Assembly (NCBI GenBank): GCA_947499625.1
Contig: CANMPB010000003.1
Coordinates: forward strand, 1 to 54,360
From: Methylophilaceae bacterium
GTDB taxonomy: Bacteria > Pseudomonadota > Gammaproteobacteria > Burkholderiales > Methylophilaceae
DNA: 54,360 nucleotides
Reading direction: 5' to 3'
Shown here: in pieces, positions 37,602-46,636 of the stretch
Numbering within the stretch: position 1 is the first letter of the stretch
Layout of the letters: every line of letters starts with the position of its first letter
Notes under the pieces: generated by a model
The model's database searches: none
Seen by the model: only the letters and a program-made list of their open reading frames with translations
Told to the model about the DNA's origin: nothing
Position numbers and translations under genes: made by a program

Positions 37602-39482
37602 TTAAAACAATACTTGGCTTCCCAATTCAACCACGCGGTTGGGAGGTAATTTAAATTGATTGGTAATGGTTTCTGCACTCCTAAATAAACCGATAAACAA
37701 TTTCTTTCTCCAATAATTCATATTGTCTTTTGGTGTTGCCAATAAAATTTCCTTGCCAATAAAATAAGAGCTATTCATAGGATCAATATTGAGACCATTT
37801 TTCGAGCATAGGGCAAGATCTTTGGGTAAGTCAGGCTGGTCTTTAAATCCATATTTCACAGTGACTTTATAAAAGTTATAAGGTAATTTTTCAACACTCA
37901 CAAGGTCTTTTGAAAGTGAATGAGGGTAATCCATAAACATCACAGTCAGAACAATGACTTTTTCATGAATCACTTTATTGTGCTTGAGGTTATGAAGCAG
38001 GGCATGTGGCACACCATCTGGATTGGGTGTTAAAAATATTGCTGTACCCTCCACGCGAGGCGGAGGGTTAGCACCTATAGAAGCAATAAATGAATGAATC
38101 TCAATAGCCTCACCTTTAAGTATCTTGTAAAGAAGTGCTCGCCCTTTTTTCCAGGTCGTCATTAAAACAAAAATAACAGAGCCAATCAAAATTGGGAACC
38201 AACCACCATCAGGTATTTTTAAAATATTTGCACTAAAGAATGCAAGATCGATCATTAAAAAAATTGTCATGAAAATAAATGTCTTGGTGGAATTCCATTT
38301 CCATACTTCGTAGAATACAAAGCTTGCGAGAAGTGTTGAGATGACCATATCACCTGTGACTGCAATACCATAAGCGCCTGCAAGATTACCTGAGCTTTTA
38401 AAGGTCACCACTAAAGCCATCACCGCAATCATTAAGAGCCAATTAATTCTTGGAAGGTAAATTTGCCCCTCTTGATTTTCGGAAGTATGCTCGACATGCA
38501 TTCTTGGTAGGAATCCTAATTGAAGTGCTTGTCTGGAGACTGAAAAAGCGCCGGTAATTACAGCTTGTGAAGCAATAATTGCTGCGAGCGTTGCTAAGAT
38601 AATAAGAGGTATGACAAGAAATTCAGGTGCCATGAGATAAAAAGGATTTTTAATATTTTCAGGATTGCTAATAATTAATGCACCTTGTCCAAAGTAATTT
38701 AATGTAAGCGCTGGAAGTACAAAAATAAACCATGCAAGTCTAATCGGTTGCCTTCCAAAATGTCCCATATCTGCATAAAGTGCTTCAGCGCCGGTGACTG
38801 ACAAAACGACTGCACCTAATGCTACGAATGCCACCATTGGCGACAGCTGGAAGAAATGAAATGCATGTAATGGGTTAATGGCTGTGAGCACGTGTGGCTC
38901 TTGTGCGATATTAATAATCCCCAATAATGCAAGTGTTAAGAACCAAAAAAACATAATGGGTCCAAAGAAAGCGCCTACCACATTCGTTCCTTTGCTTTGT
39001 GCGTAAAATAAAATAAACAACACTGCAAGAGTTATAGGAATAATAAGATAACTTAAAGAGGGGGCTACAACTTCAAGACCTTCGATCGCAGATAAAACAG
39101 AAATTGCAGGTGTAATCATTCCGTCCGCATAAAACATGCATGCCCCAAGAATACCTAAAATCATAATCAAACTTCTTTTGTTACCACTCAGTGCATTTTT
39201 ATTAGCAAGGGAGAGTAGAGCCATAATGCCCCCTTCACCTCTATTGTCAGCTCGCATAATAAAGGCAACATATTTAGCTGACACAATCATAATGAGTGAC
39301 CAGAAAATAAGAGAAAGTATGCCTAGGACGTTAAACTCAGTAAGTGCAACAGGATGTTTACTAAGAGAAAAAACTTCTTTCATGGTATATAGCGGGCTTG
39401 TGCCAATATCACCAAACACAACACCTAATGCTGAAAGCGAAAGTGTAGCTAGAGAAACTTTGTGATTTTTTTTATCTTCCAT
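37602..39482 (-). CDS. kup: Low-affinity potassium transporter Kup
   Basis: A 626-residue KUP/HAK/KT-family K+/H+ symporter. It starts KVSLATLSLSALGVVFGDIGTSPLYT, the family signature, and has some 12 membrane segments over residues about 15-430, including GACMFYADGMITPAISVLSA and GAEALYADMGHFG. A C-terminal cytosolic domain of about 170 residues follows. It lies 31 bp after xseA and 2 bp before the M48 lipoprotein gene. Confidence 0.96.
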   Translation of the reverse strand: MEDKKNHKVSLATLSLSALGVVFGDIGTSPLYTMKEVFSLSKHPVALTEFNVLGILSLIFWSLIMIVSAKYVAFIMRADNRGEGGIMALLSLANKNALSGNKRSLIMILGILGACMFYADGMITPAISVLSAIEGLEVVAPSLSYLIIPITLAVLFILFYAQSKGTNVVGAFFGPIMFFWFLTLALLGIINIAQEPHVLTAINPLHAFHFFQLSPMVAFVALGAVVLSVTGAEALYADMGHFGRQPIRLAWFIFVLPALTLNYFGQGALIISNPENIKNPFYLMAPEFLVIPLIILATLAAIIASQAVITGAFSVSRQALQLGFLPRMHVEHTSENQEGQIYLPRINWLLMIAVMALVVTFKSSGNLAGAYGIAVTGDMVISTLLASFVFYEVWKWNSTKTFIFMTIFLMIDLAFFSANILKIPDGGWFPILIGSVIFVLMTTWKKGRALLYKILKGEAIEIHSFIASIGANPPPRVEGTAIFLTPNPDGVPHALLHNLKHNKVIHEKVIVLTVMFMDYPHSLSKDLVSVEKLPYNFYKVTVKYGFKDQPDLPKDLALCSKNGLNIDPMNSSYFIGKEILLATPKDNMNYWRKKLFIGLFRSAETITNQFKLPPNRVVELGSQVLF

Positions 39483-39513
39483 GTGTGCGTATTTTTTTTA
39501 AATCAATTTACAA

Positions 39514-40743
39514 TTATTTATCTTTAAGATCTGAAATATTTGCGTCAGCTTGCCCATGGTTTAATTGAATATGAATTTTATCATCAAGCTTTAACTGGGC
39601 TACATTATTTACAATCTCACCGTCTACATTCGTAATGATTGAATAGCCTCTTGATAAAACAGCATGAGGGCTTAAGTGACCTAAATTTAATTTTAATTTA
39701 TCGATGTGCAAATGATATTGGATCACAGCATTTTTCATACTTTGATTAATCCTTTGTATATATTGATGAATCTGTTCTTTTTGCCTTTGAATTTGTTGAT
39801 GAGGTGATATAAGACGTTTCTCTAGATAATCAATTTTCTGCATGACTTCCCGAACAAGAACCGCCATGACTTTATTTAATTGGTTTTTATAAACTTGAAT
39901 TGTTTTGATAAGTTCAACAGTATGGCTTGTCACGATTTCAGCAGCGCCTGAGGGCGTGGGGGCTCTTAAGTCAGAGACAAAATCAGCTATAGTCGTATCA
40001 GTTTCATGTCCAACACCTGTAATTGTTGGTATTTTTGATGCCGCAATCGCTCGCGCTACGACTTCTTCATTAAAAGCCCATAAGTCTTCAATCGAACCGC
40101 CGCCGCGCGCCAAGATAAGCACATCACATTCTTTTCTCATATTCGCAGTTTCAATGGCCTTCACAATTGCTAGAGGTGCTTCTTTACCCTGAACGAGGCT
40201 GGGATAAATAATGACTGGAATATGAGGACTTCGCCTTTTAAGCGTAATTAAAATATCCTCGACAGCAGCCCCTGTGGGGGAGGTAATAACGCCAATAGAT
40301 GCAGGAAATTGAGGTATAGATTTTTTGCGAGAATCTTCAAAAAGTCCTTCTTTGAGGAGTTTTTCTTTTAATTGATTGAAGGCTTCTGATAAAAGTCCCG
40401 CTCCTGCATGCCTAATGAGCTCAATATTGAGTTGATATTCACCCCGGGCCTCATATAAACCGATAAAACATTTCGCTTCAATCTTTTCCCCATTTTCAGG
40501 CATCCAATCAGCCGCCATATTTTTATTTTTAAACATGGTGCAACGGACTTGAGCTTCATCATCTTTAAGAGAAAAGTACCAGTGTCCAGAGGATGCGCTT
40601 ATAAAATTAGAGATTTCACCTGAAATCCAAAATGAGGGAAAGCTTTGTTCAAGGAGCTCCCTTACAAGACGGTTAATTTCTTTGACAGAAAAAACTCTTG
40701 CTTCGTTAGGTTTGGAGCTATTTATTGGCGTTGAATTAATCAA
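39514..40743 (-). CDS. xseA: Exodeoxyribonuclease VII large subunit
   Basis: A 409-residue nuclease subunit with an N-terminal OB fold (FPSFWISGEISNFISASSGHWYFSLKD), the catalytic region IGVITSPTGAAVEDIL and ILARGGGSIEDLWAFNEEVVARAI, and GVGHETDTTIADFVSDLRAPTPSGAAE near 240-266. A coiled-coil C-terminal part follows, and HAVLSRGYSIIT closes the domain. The small subunit xseB is not in the window. It is divergent from dsbB. Confidence 0.96.
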   Translation of the reverse strand: MINSTPINSSKPNEARVFSVKEINRLVRELLEQSFPSFWISGEISNFISASSGHWYFSLKDDEAQVRCTMFKNKNMAADWMPENGEKIEAKCFIGLYEARGEYQLNIELIRHAGAGLLSEAFNQLKEKLLKEGLFEDSRKKSIPQFPASIGVITSPTGAAVEDILITLKRRSPHIPVIIYPSLVQGKEAPLAIVKAIETANMRKECDVLILARGGGSIEDLWAFNEEVVARAIAASKIPTITGVGHETDTTIADFVSDLRAPTPSGAAEIVTSHTVELIKTIQVYKNQLNKVMAVLVREVMQKIDYLEKRLISPHQQIQRQKEQIHQYIQRINQSMKNAVIQYHLHIDKLKLNLGHLSPHAVLSRGYSIITNVDGEIVNNVAQLKLDDKIHIQLNHGQADANISDLKDK

Positions 40744-40807
40744 ACTAGAAGGATATCCGTTACAATTATCTTCATTATAGAGTTAATGAATAACTAAAGA
40801 GCTTTAA

Positions 40808-41308
40808 TTGAAGAATTTTTTTTTATCACATAGACAAGCCCATTTAATTGCTTTTGTTGCCGCTTATTTTTTAGTTGCATTAGCAGTCTTCATTCAAAAA
40901 AAATTCAACCTCGAACCATGCCCTTTATGTGTGACGCAAAGAATTATTTTTATGGCGCTGGGGTTACTTTTCTTAATTAATGCGTTTATAAAGCCTACAT
41001 ATTTAATTAGAAAGTTATCTTTAGTGATTTTATCGATCACTTCAATCACGGGCATGGTATTTTCTTTTAAACATATCTTGATTCAATCAAAAGCCATTCA
41101 TGTTCCAAATGAATGCGGTGTTGATTTAAATTATATGTTTGAAAATTTTCCATTCTCAAAAGCTTTGAATTTGCTTTTTAAAGGCACAGGTGACTGTTCA
41201 CATATTGATTGGACTTTATTAGGCCTTACGATCCCTGAATTAGCTTTAATTGGATTCATATCATTTTTTATCTATACCGTTTTTTTATTTCGGATGAATT
41301 TAAAGTAA
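40808..41308 (+). CDS. dsbB: Disulfide bond formation protein B
   Basis: Four-helix inner-membrane protein (166 residues) that reoxidises DsbA with quinone. Both Cys pairs are present: CPLC near residue 38-41 (LEPCPLCVTQR) and the periplasmic pair in HVPNECGVD and GTGDCSHIDW. The only start in reach is TTG at 40808, directly after an in-frame stop, so non-ATG initiation is expected. Its stop overlaps the cysM start by 1 bp (TAATG). Confidence 0.93.
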   Translation: MKNFFLSHRQAHLIAFVAAYFLVALAVFIQKKFNLEPCPLCVTQRIIFMALGLLFLINAFIKPTYLIRKLSLVILSITSITGMVFSFKHILIQSKAIHVPNECGVDLNYMFENFPFSKALNLLFKGTGDCSHIDWTLLGLTIPELALIGFISFFIYTVFLFRMNLK

Positions 41309-42189
41309 TGCAATTAGCAGATTTTATTGGAAATACACCACTCGTTGCTCTGCAGCGGATGCACGGAAATTCAAGTAGTGCTATCCACTTAAAGTTGGAA
41401 GGGAATAATCCCGCAGGCTCAGTCAAAGACAGGGCTGTGTTTTCTATGATTCATAACGCTGAATTAAGAGGCGAGATTAAACCTGGCGACACACTCATTG
41501 AAGCCACGTCTGGGAATACAGGTATAGCACTTGCTATGGTGGCTGCGATGAAAGGTTACAAAATGATTCTGGTAATGCCAGAAAATCAAACCATCGAAAG
41601 ACGACAAACCATGAAAGCATTTGGCGCAGAATTTATTCTGACTTCAAAAGAGGGCAGTATGGAGCTTGCAAGAGATACCGCCATAAAAATGCAAAAAGAA
41701 GGCAAAGGTTTTGTATTAGATCAATTCAATAATCTTGATAATCCTAAAGCGCATTATGAGACTACAGGCCCTGAAATTTGGAAAGACACAAAGGGTTGTG
41801 TCACGCACTTTATTGCAAGCATGGGTACCACAGGTACGATTGTAGGTACTTCGCAATTCTTAAAAGAAAAAAATAAAAATATTCAAATTATTGGAGTGCA
41901 GCCAGAAGAGGGTGCTCAGATTCCAGGCATACGTAAATGGCCGGAAGCCTATTTGCCGAAAATATATAATGCAAAAAATATTGATCGCATTGAATATGTT
42001 TCACAACAACATGCCGAAGAGACTGCGCGACAGCTTGCAAAAGAAGAAGGTATTTTTTCTGGCGCATCAACTGGTGGCGGACTTTATATCGCACTTCAAA
42101 TCGCGAAAGCAAATAAAGATGCCGTGATTGTCTCTATTGCTTGTGATCGCGGCGATCGTTATTTATCTTCTAATTTATTTGCGAGCTAA
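41308..42189 (+). CDS. cysM: Cysteine synthase B (O-acetylserine sulfhydrylase)
   Basis: PLP enzyme making cysteine from O-acetylserine and sulfide or thiosulfate. The 293-residue protein has the PLP-Lys motif NPAGSVKDRAVFSMI near 34-48, SGNTGIALAMVAAMKGY, the phosphate loop MGTTGTIVG and GIFSGASTGGGL. The length and GNTPLVALQRM start match CysM rather than CysK. It is joined by 1-bp overlap to dsbB and followed at once by the exonuclease gene. Confidence 0.95.
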   Translation: MQLADFIGNTPLVALQRMHGNSSSAIHLKLEGNNPAGSVKDRAVFSMIHNAELRGEIKPGDTLIEATSGNTGIALAMVAAMKGYKMILVMPENQTIERRQTMKAFGAEFILTSKEGSMELARDTAIKMQKEGKGFVLDQFNNLDNPKAHYETTGPEIWKDTKGCVTHFIASMGTTGTIVGTSQFLKEKNKNIQIIGVQPEEGAQIPGIRKWPEAYLPKIYNAKNIDRIEYVSQQHAEETARQLAKEEGIFSGASTGGGLYIALQIAKANKDAVIVSIACDRGDRYLSSNLFAS

Positions 42190-42193
42190 TGCA

Positions 42194-42970
42194 TTGATTC
42201 CTATTTTAGTTTTTGATATTGAAACTATTCCTGATATTCAAGGCATTAGGTCTTTATATACATTAGATAAAAATTTATCTGATGATGATGTCGTCAATGC
42301 AGCTACTTATAAAAGAAGACAAAAAAATGGCTCTGACTTCCTGCAGCATCATCTTCAAAAAATCGTAGCTATCTCGTGCGTCCTTCGAGAAAGAGACCAG
42401 TTAAAGATTTGGACGCTTGGAGAGGTTGACGATCCAGAAGAAGAAGTCATCCAACGCTTCTTTGATGGCGTTGATAAATATACCCCCAACCTTGTATCTT
42501 GGAATGGCTCAGGATTTGATCTCCCTGTATTAAATTATAGGGCTTTAATGCATGGCATTAACGCATCCAAGTATCTAGACATGGGTGAGATAGATAAAGA
42601 TTTTAAATGGAATAATTATTTAAGTCGATATCACACACGTCATACGGATTTAATGGAATTTTTAGCTATGTTTCAAGGTAAAAATAATGCCCCTCTAGAT
42701 GATATTGCAAAGCTATGTGGCTTTCCGGGCAAGCTAGGTATGGATGGCGGTAAAGTTTGGGACACTTACAGAGAAGGCGATATTCAATCGATTAGAGATT
42801 ATTGTGAAACTGATGTCGCCAATACTTATCTTGTATATCTTAAATTTCAATTGATCAGAGGCCATCTCAATCAAAATGAATATGAAGCCGAAATTCATTT
42901 AGTTAAAAATACAATTCAAGAATATCAAAAAGATTATTGGAATGAATTTCTGTCCGCTTGGAAATCTTAA
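42194..42970 (+). CDS. Predicted 3'-5' exonuclease, PolB-exonuclease-like (DUF2319/DNA_pol_B_exo2 type)
   Basis: DEDD-superfamily exonuclease. ExoI motif is VFDIETIPD, ExoII is LVSWNGSGFDLPVLNYRA and ExoIII is DYCETDVANTYLVYL, with a second Asp-containing LDDIAKLCGFPGKLGMDGG stretch typical of the family. The open frame extends upstream into cysM to 42128, but that part encodes a hydrophobic stretch foreign to the fold. I place the start at the TTG at 42194, 4 bp after the cysM stop, directly before IPILVFDIE. The ATG at 42189 is out of frame. The cellular role is not known. Confidence 0.85.
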   Translation: MIPILVFDIETIPDIQGIRSLYTLDKNLSDDDVVNAATYKRRQKNGSDFLQHHLQKIVAISCVLRERDQLKIWTLGEVDDPEEEVIQRFFDGVDKYTPNLVSWNGSGFDLPVLNYRALMHGINASKYLDMGEIDKDFKWNNYLSRYHTRHTDLMEFLAMFQGKNNAPLDDIAKLCGFPGKLGMDGGKVWDTYREGDIQSIRDYCETDVANTYLVYLKFQLIRGHLNQNEYEAEIHLVKNTIQEYQKDYWNEFLSAWKS

Positions 42971-42980
42971 ACATTTCTAA

Positions 42981-44318
42981 ATGCAAGACGACATTACACC
43001 TAAAAAAAAATTAGTACTCGCCACAATAGAAAATATTGACCAAGAGGGGAGGGGTGTTACCCATATCGATGGTAAAGCTATTTTCGTGGAAGGTGCGCTT
43101 CAGGGTGAGCTTGTCGAATGCGAGTCTTATGTTAAAAAGCCAAGTTACGAAATTGCTTTTACAGAAAGAGTGATCCGGCAATCTAATTTAAGAGTGAAGC
43201 CTAAATGTGAACACTTTAATCGTTGTGGCGGTTGTTCTATGCAGCATTTTGAATTCCAAGCACAAATTGCAGCTAAGCAAAGAGTGTTTGAAAATACATT
43301 ATCCCGCATTGGTAAAGTTAAACCTGAAACAATACTAACCCCTCTTGCAGGTCCTTCATGGCATTACCGATATAAAGGCCGCTTAAGAGTCAAGTTTGTT
43401 GTTAAGAAAAATAAAGCACTTGTGGGGTTTAATGAAAAAAGAACACATTTCATTGCTGATATTTCTAGTTGCGAAGTGCTACCTCAAAGCCTCTCCGATA
43501 TCTTGCCCCAACTTCAAGCCTTAATGACGCAACTTTCGATTAAAGATAAGATTCCTCAAATCGAATTTGCTGCCGATCAAAATCACTTAGTACTAGTATT
43601 AAGAATACTAGACGCATTAAATGCGAATGATGAGTTGCTTTTAAACACATTCTCATCTCAACACCCCGTGCAATTTTGGACGCAATCCAAAGGGCCTGAT
43701 ACGATTAAACCTTTATCGAAGAAAGATGACGTTAAGCTTTCTTATACATTAAAAGAATTTGGGCTGCAGTTTAGTTTTATGCCTTATGACTTTACGCAAA
43801 TTAATCCTTTCATTAATCAGGTGTTGGTAAGAAGGGCAATGAGTTTATTAAAGCCATCAAAAGATGATCGTATTTTCGATTTTTTCTGCGGCTTAGGAAA
43901 TTTCACATTACCTATCGCAACCAGTGGCGCAAAAGTCATGGGTATCGAAGGGTCGGCATCGCTTATAGAAAGAGCAAAGCAATGTCGAGATGAAAATCAC
44001 CTAAACGATTTTGTTGAATATCAATGTATGAATTTATTCGAAATTACTAAAGAATCCTTATTAAAGTTAGGTCGCGCAAGCAAATGGCTCATCGATCCCC
44101 CAAGGGATGGTGCATTTCAATTGGTGCAACTTATTGATGATGACATTCATCCTTCAGTCATTGTTTACGTATCTTGTAACCCAGCGACCTTAGCAAGAGA
44201 CGCTCAAATATTAGTGCATGAGAAGGGTTACAAATTAGATAAAGCTGGTATTGTAAATATGTTTCCACATACTTCACATGTTGAATCTATTGCATTATTT
44301 GTAAAAACGGAATCTTAA
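42981..44318 (+). CDS. rlmD: 23S rRNA (uracil-1939-C5) methyltransferase RlmD
   Basis: A 445-residue RumA-type methyltransferase. It has a TRAM domain (ATIENIDQEGRGVTHIDGKAIFVEGAL), four Cys for a [4Fe-4S] cluster (the set in KCEHFNRCGGCSMQHFEF plus an upstream or later Cys), the SAM loop FDFFCGLGNFTLPIA near residue 300 and the catalytic Cys in YVSCNPATLARDA. It starts 10 bp after the exonuclease stop. Confidence 0.94.
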   Translation: MQDDITPKKKLVLATIENIDQEGRGVTHIDGKAIFVEGALQGELVECESYVKKPSYEIAFTERVIRQSNLRVKPKCEHFNRCGGCSMQHFEFQAQIAAKQRVFENTLSRIGKVKPETILTPLAGPSWHYRYKGRLRVKFVVKKNKALVGFNEKRTHFIADISSCEVLPQSLSDILPQLQALMTQLSIKDKIPQIEFAADQNHLVLVLRILDALNANDELLLNTFSSQHPVQFWTQSKGPDTIKPLSKKDDVKLSYTLKEFGLQFSFMPYDFTQINPFINQVLVRRAMSLLKPSKDDRIFDFFCGLGNFTLPIATSGAKVMGIEGSASLIERAKQCRDENHLNDFVEYQCMNLFEITKESLLKLGRASKWLIDPPRDGAFQLVQLIDDDIHPSVIVYVSCNPATLARDAQILVHEKGYKLDKAGIVNMFPHTSHVESIALFVKTES

Positions 44319-44331
44319 AAATCATTTAACT

Positions 44332-44814
44332 ATGCATATTAAAATTTCAATCGCAGATCAGAAGCTTCATTTATATCGTGATGATAATGTTCGGGTAAAA
44401 TCTTTTGTGATCTCCACTGCAGAAAAAGGCATAGGTCAAAATAAAGGTAGTTTTTGTACACCTTTAGGCCAACATATCGTTCGTGCAAAAATTGGTCAAG
44501 GCGCACCTCTTTATGCTCTGTTTGCAGCTCGAAGACTTACAGGAAAAATATGGCATCCATCAATGTCAGCAACCAACTCAAAAGAAGATTGGATTTTAAC
44601 GCGCATACTTTGGCTTTCAGGTCTTGAGATTGGATTTAATCGTCTAGGAAATCAAGATACGATGCAGCGTTTTATCTACATCCATGGGACTAATGATTTA
44701 GCTGGTTTAGGCAAGGCTGTATCGCATGGATGTATCCGCATGGACAACCAAGACATCATCGATTTATTTGATCAAATTAATGTAGGCGATCATGTATTGA
44801 TCAATGAAATCTAA
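44332..44814 (+). CDS. L,D-transpeptidase catalytic domain (YkuD) protein without export signal
   Basis: A 160-residue stand-alone YkuD domain with MHIKISIADQKLHLYRDD, YIHGT (His118) and the catalytic SHGCIRM (Cys134). The domain normally cross-links peptidoglycan or attaches lipoproteins in the periplasm. Here translation starts straight at the fold and no signal peptide, lipobox or membrane helix is seen. It may be exported by an unseen route, have an upstream non-ATG start, or act on muropeptides in the cytosol. It overlaps yhhQ by 11 bp. Confidence 0.88.
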   Translation: MHIKISIADQKLHLYRDDNVRVKSFVISTAEKGIGQNKGSFCTPLGQHIVRAKIGQGAPLYALFAARRLTGKIWHPSMSATNSKEDWILTRILWLSGLEIGFNRLGNQDTMQRFIYIHGTNDLAGLGKAVSHGCIRMDNQDIIDLFDQINVGDHVLINEI

Positions 44815-45514
44815 TATGTATAAAAACCAATACCGATATTACGATCTTGTCATGGCAGCATTTGTGACGGTATTAATCACATCAAACTTAATTGGCCCTG
44901 CAAAAATTTCTCAAGTGGAGGTTCCATTTTTTGGTCTTCTTACTTTCGGTGCTGGGGTTTTATTTTTCCCTATTTCATTTATTTTTGGCGACATCTTAAC
45001 TGAAGTTTACGGTTATGCCGCTTCAAGAAGAGTGATATGGGCAGGTTTCACGGCGCTTGCTTTTGCATCTTTTATGGCTTGGATGATTGTGGCACTTCCA
45101 CCTGCGCCCTATTGGCACAATCAAGAGGCCTATGAAATTGCATTTGGCTCAGCCTGGCGAGTTTCTCTAGCAAGTTTGATTGCTTTTGCTGCAGGCGAAT
45201 TTGTAAATTCTTTTGTATTGGCAAAAATGAAAATTATGACAAAAGGAAAATATTTATGGAGCCGTACGATCGGATCTACCATTGCCGGTGAAGCGATTGA
45301 TTCTATTTTATTCTATCCATTAGCTTTTTATAATAGCGGTGTTATTCCAAATGACAAAATCATCCTAGTAGTGATTGCACAGTTCGTTGCCAAAACACTG
45401 ATAGAGATTTTATTTACACCAGGGATTTATAAGGTTGTTGCTTTTCTAAAAAAGAAAGAAAATCTAGATCATTTTGATACAAGCACGAATTTCAATCCTT
45501 TTATTTTTAAATAG
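44804..45514 (+). CDS. yhhQ: Queuosine precursor transporter (YhhQ / VUT family)
   Basis: A 236-residue polytopic membrane protein with six hydrophobic segments. Its motif pattern is that of YhhQ: VLITSNLIGPAKI, FPISFIFGDILTEVYGYAASRRVIW, SLIAFAAGEFVNSFVLAKMKI and GSTIAGEAIDSILFYPLAF. YhhQ imports 7-cyano-7-deazaguanine for queuosine in tRNA. Here two starts are possible, ATG 44804 overlapping the upstream gene, or ATG 44816. The first is given. Confidence 0.93.
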   Translation: MKSNMYKNQYRYYDLVMAAFVTVLITSNLIGPAKISQVEVPFFGLLTFGAGVLFFPISFIFGDILTEVYGYAASRRVIWAGFTALAFASFMAWMIVALPPAPYWHNQEAYEIAFGSAWRVSLASLIAFAAGEFVNSFVLAKMKIMTKGKYLWSRTIGSTIAGEAIDSILFYPLAFYNSGVIPNDKIILVVIAQFVAKTLIEILFTPGIYKVVAFLKKKENLDHFDTSTNFNPFIFK

Positions 45515-45535
45515 TATGAACGCTACTCAATCAAA

Positions 45536-46555
45536 ATGAGGATGGGCCCATTAATGATTGATGTTGAAGGGATTGCATTAACCCATGAGGACATTAAAAG
45601 AGTTTCGCACCCCATGGTGGGCGGACTTATTTTATTTGCAAGAAACTATCAAGACACTTCTCAATTAAAGACATTAATAGATGCTATTAGAAAGACAAGG
45701 GGTCATGACTTCTTAATCGCTGTGGATCATGAAGGTGGCCGTGTACAAAGATTTAGAGAGGGCTTTACTACTATCCCTGCTATGAGAAAGTTAGGTGAAA
45801 TTTGGGATAATGACCCCAAAAAAGCAAACCACTTAGCTTTTTTAATTGGTCAAATTATCGCGATCGAATTAAGGGTATTTGATATCGATTTTAGTTTTAC
45901 ACCCGTCTTAGATATTGATTACAGCGAAAGTACCGTGATTCGAGATAGAGCCTTTCATGGCGATATTGAAGCTATTAAAGCTTTGGCATCTCACCTTTTG
46001 GAAGGTTTAAACGAAGGGGGCATGCATGGCGTTGGAAAACACTTTCCAGGACATGGGTATATTAAGGCCGATTCACATCTAAGTATTTCGGAAGATACGA
46101 GAGCGCTCGACGAAATTGAATCTAAAGATATGAGTATTTTTATCTCATTGATTAAGCATGGATTAAATGCAGTGATGCCGTCGCACGTTCTATATTCTGC
46201 CGCAGATAATGATCCGGCTGGGTTTTCGCACTTTTGGCTTAAAAATCAATTAAGAGAAAAGGCGCATTTTAAAGGGGCTATTTTTAGTGACGATATGAGC
46301 ATGAAGGGCGCTATGCTTGGCGGTGAAATGAAGGATAGAATTGTAAAGGCGCTCGACGCCGGCTGTGACATGGTTTTATTATGTAATAACCCTCAATTGG
46401 TCGATGAAGTTTTGGCTCAATTGGACTGGAAGATGTCATCTGAAAGTATCGGGAGGCTACTTACCATGAAAGGCTTTAAAGATCCTCAAGTAGCCCTAAA
46501 AATAACACAAGAAAAAGGTTTCAAGGAGATGACAGGTCAGATTATGGCTATGTAA
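45536..46555 (+). CDS. nagZ: Beta-N-acetylhexosaminidase NagZ
   Basis: GH3 cytosolic enzyme that removes GlcNAc from anhydro-muropeptides in peptidoglycan recycling. The 339-residue protein has GPLMIDVEGIALT, VDHEGGRVQRFREGF, KHFPGHGYIKADSHLSI with the catalytic His loop, and FSDDMSMKGAM with the nucleophile Asp. It is 21 bp after yhhQ and near a YkuD-domain gene, so the two may both touch muropeptide metabolism. Confidence 0.95.
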   Translation: MRMGPLMIDVEGIALTHEDIKRVSHPMVGGLILFARNYQDTSQLKTLIDAIRKTRGHDFLIAVDHEGGRVQRFREGFTTIPAMRKLGEIWDNDPKKANHLAFLIGQIIAIELRVFDIDFSFTPVLDIDYSESTVIRDRAFHGDIEAIKALASHLLEGLNEGGMHGVGKHFPGHGYIKADSHLSISEDTRALDEIESKDMSIFISLIKHGLNAVMPSHVLYSAADNDPAGFSHFWLKNQLREKAHFKGAIFSDDMSMKGAMLGGEMKDRIVKALDAGCDMVLLCNNPQLVDEVLAQLDWKMSSESIGRLLTMKGFKDPQVALKITQEKGFKEMTGQIMAM

Positions 46556-46572
46556 AATAATTTAAATGAATA

Positions 46573-46599
46573 TTGAAACTTTTGAGCAAGTTATATAAT
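46573..46599 (+). promoter_or_regulatory. Candidate promoter of the yccA-like gene
   Basis: TTGAAA (46573-46578) and a perfect TATAAT (46594-46599) are separated by 15 bp, a little short. The elements lie 38 bp upstream of the start at 46637. Confidence 0.4.
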
Positions 46600-46624
46600 C
46601 TATAGAATGTATAAAAAACTTTTA

Positions 46625-46630
46625 AGAGGA
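46625..46630 (+). promoter_or_regulatory. Ribosome binding site that fixes the yccA-like start
   Basis: AGAGGA lies 6 bases before the ATG at 46637 and downstream of the earlier in-frame ATG at 46607, so translation begins at 46637 (MQENIRIESQ). Confidence 0.7.
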
Positions 46631-46636
46631 AAACAT

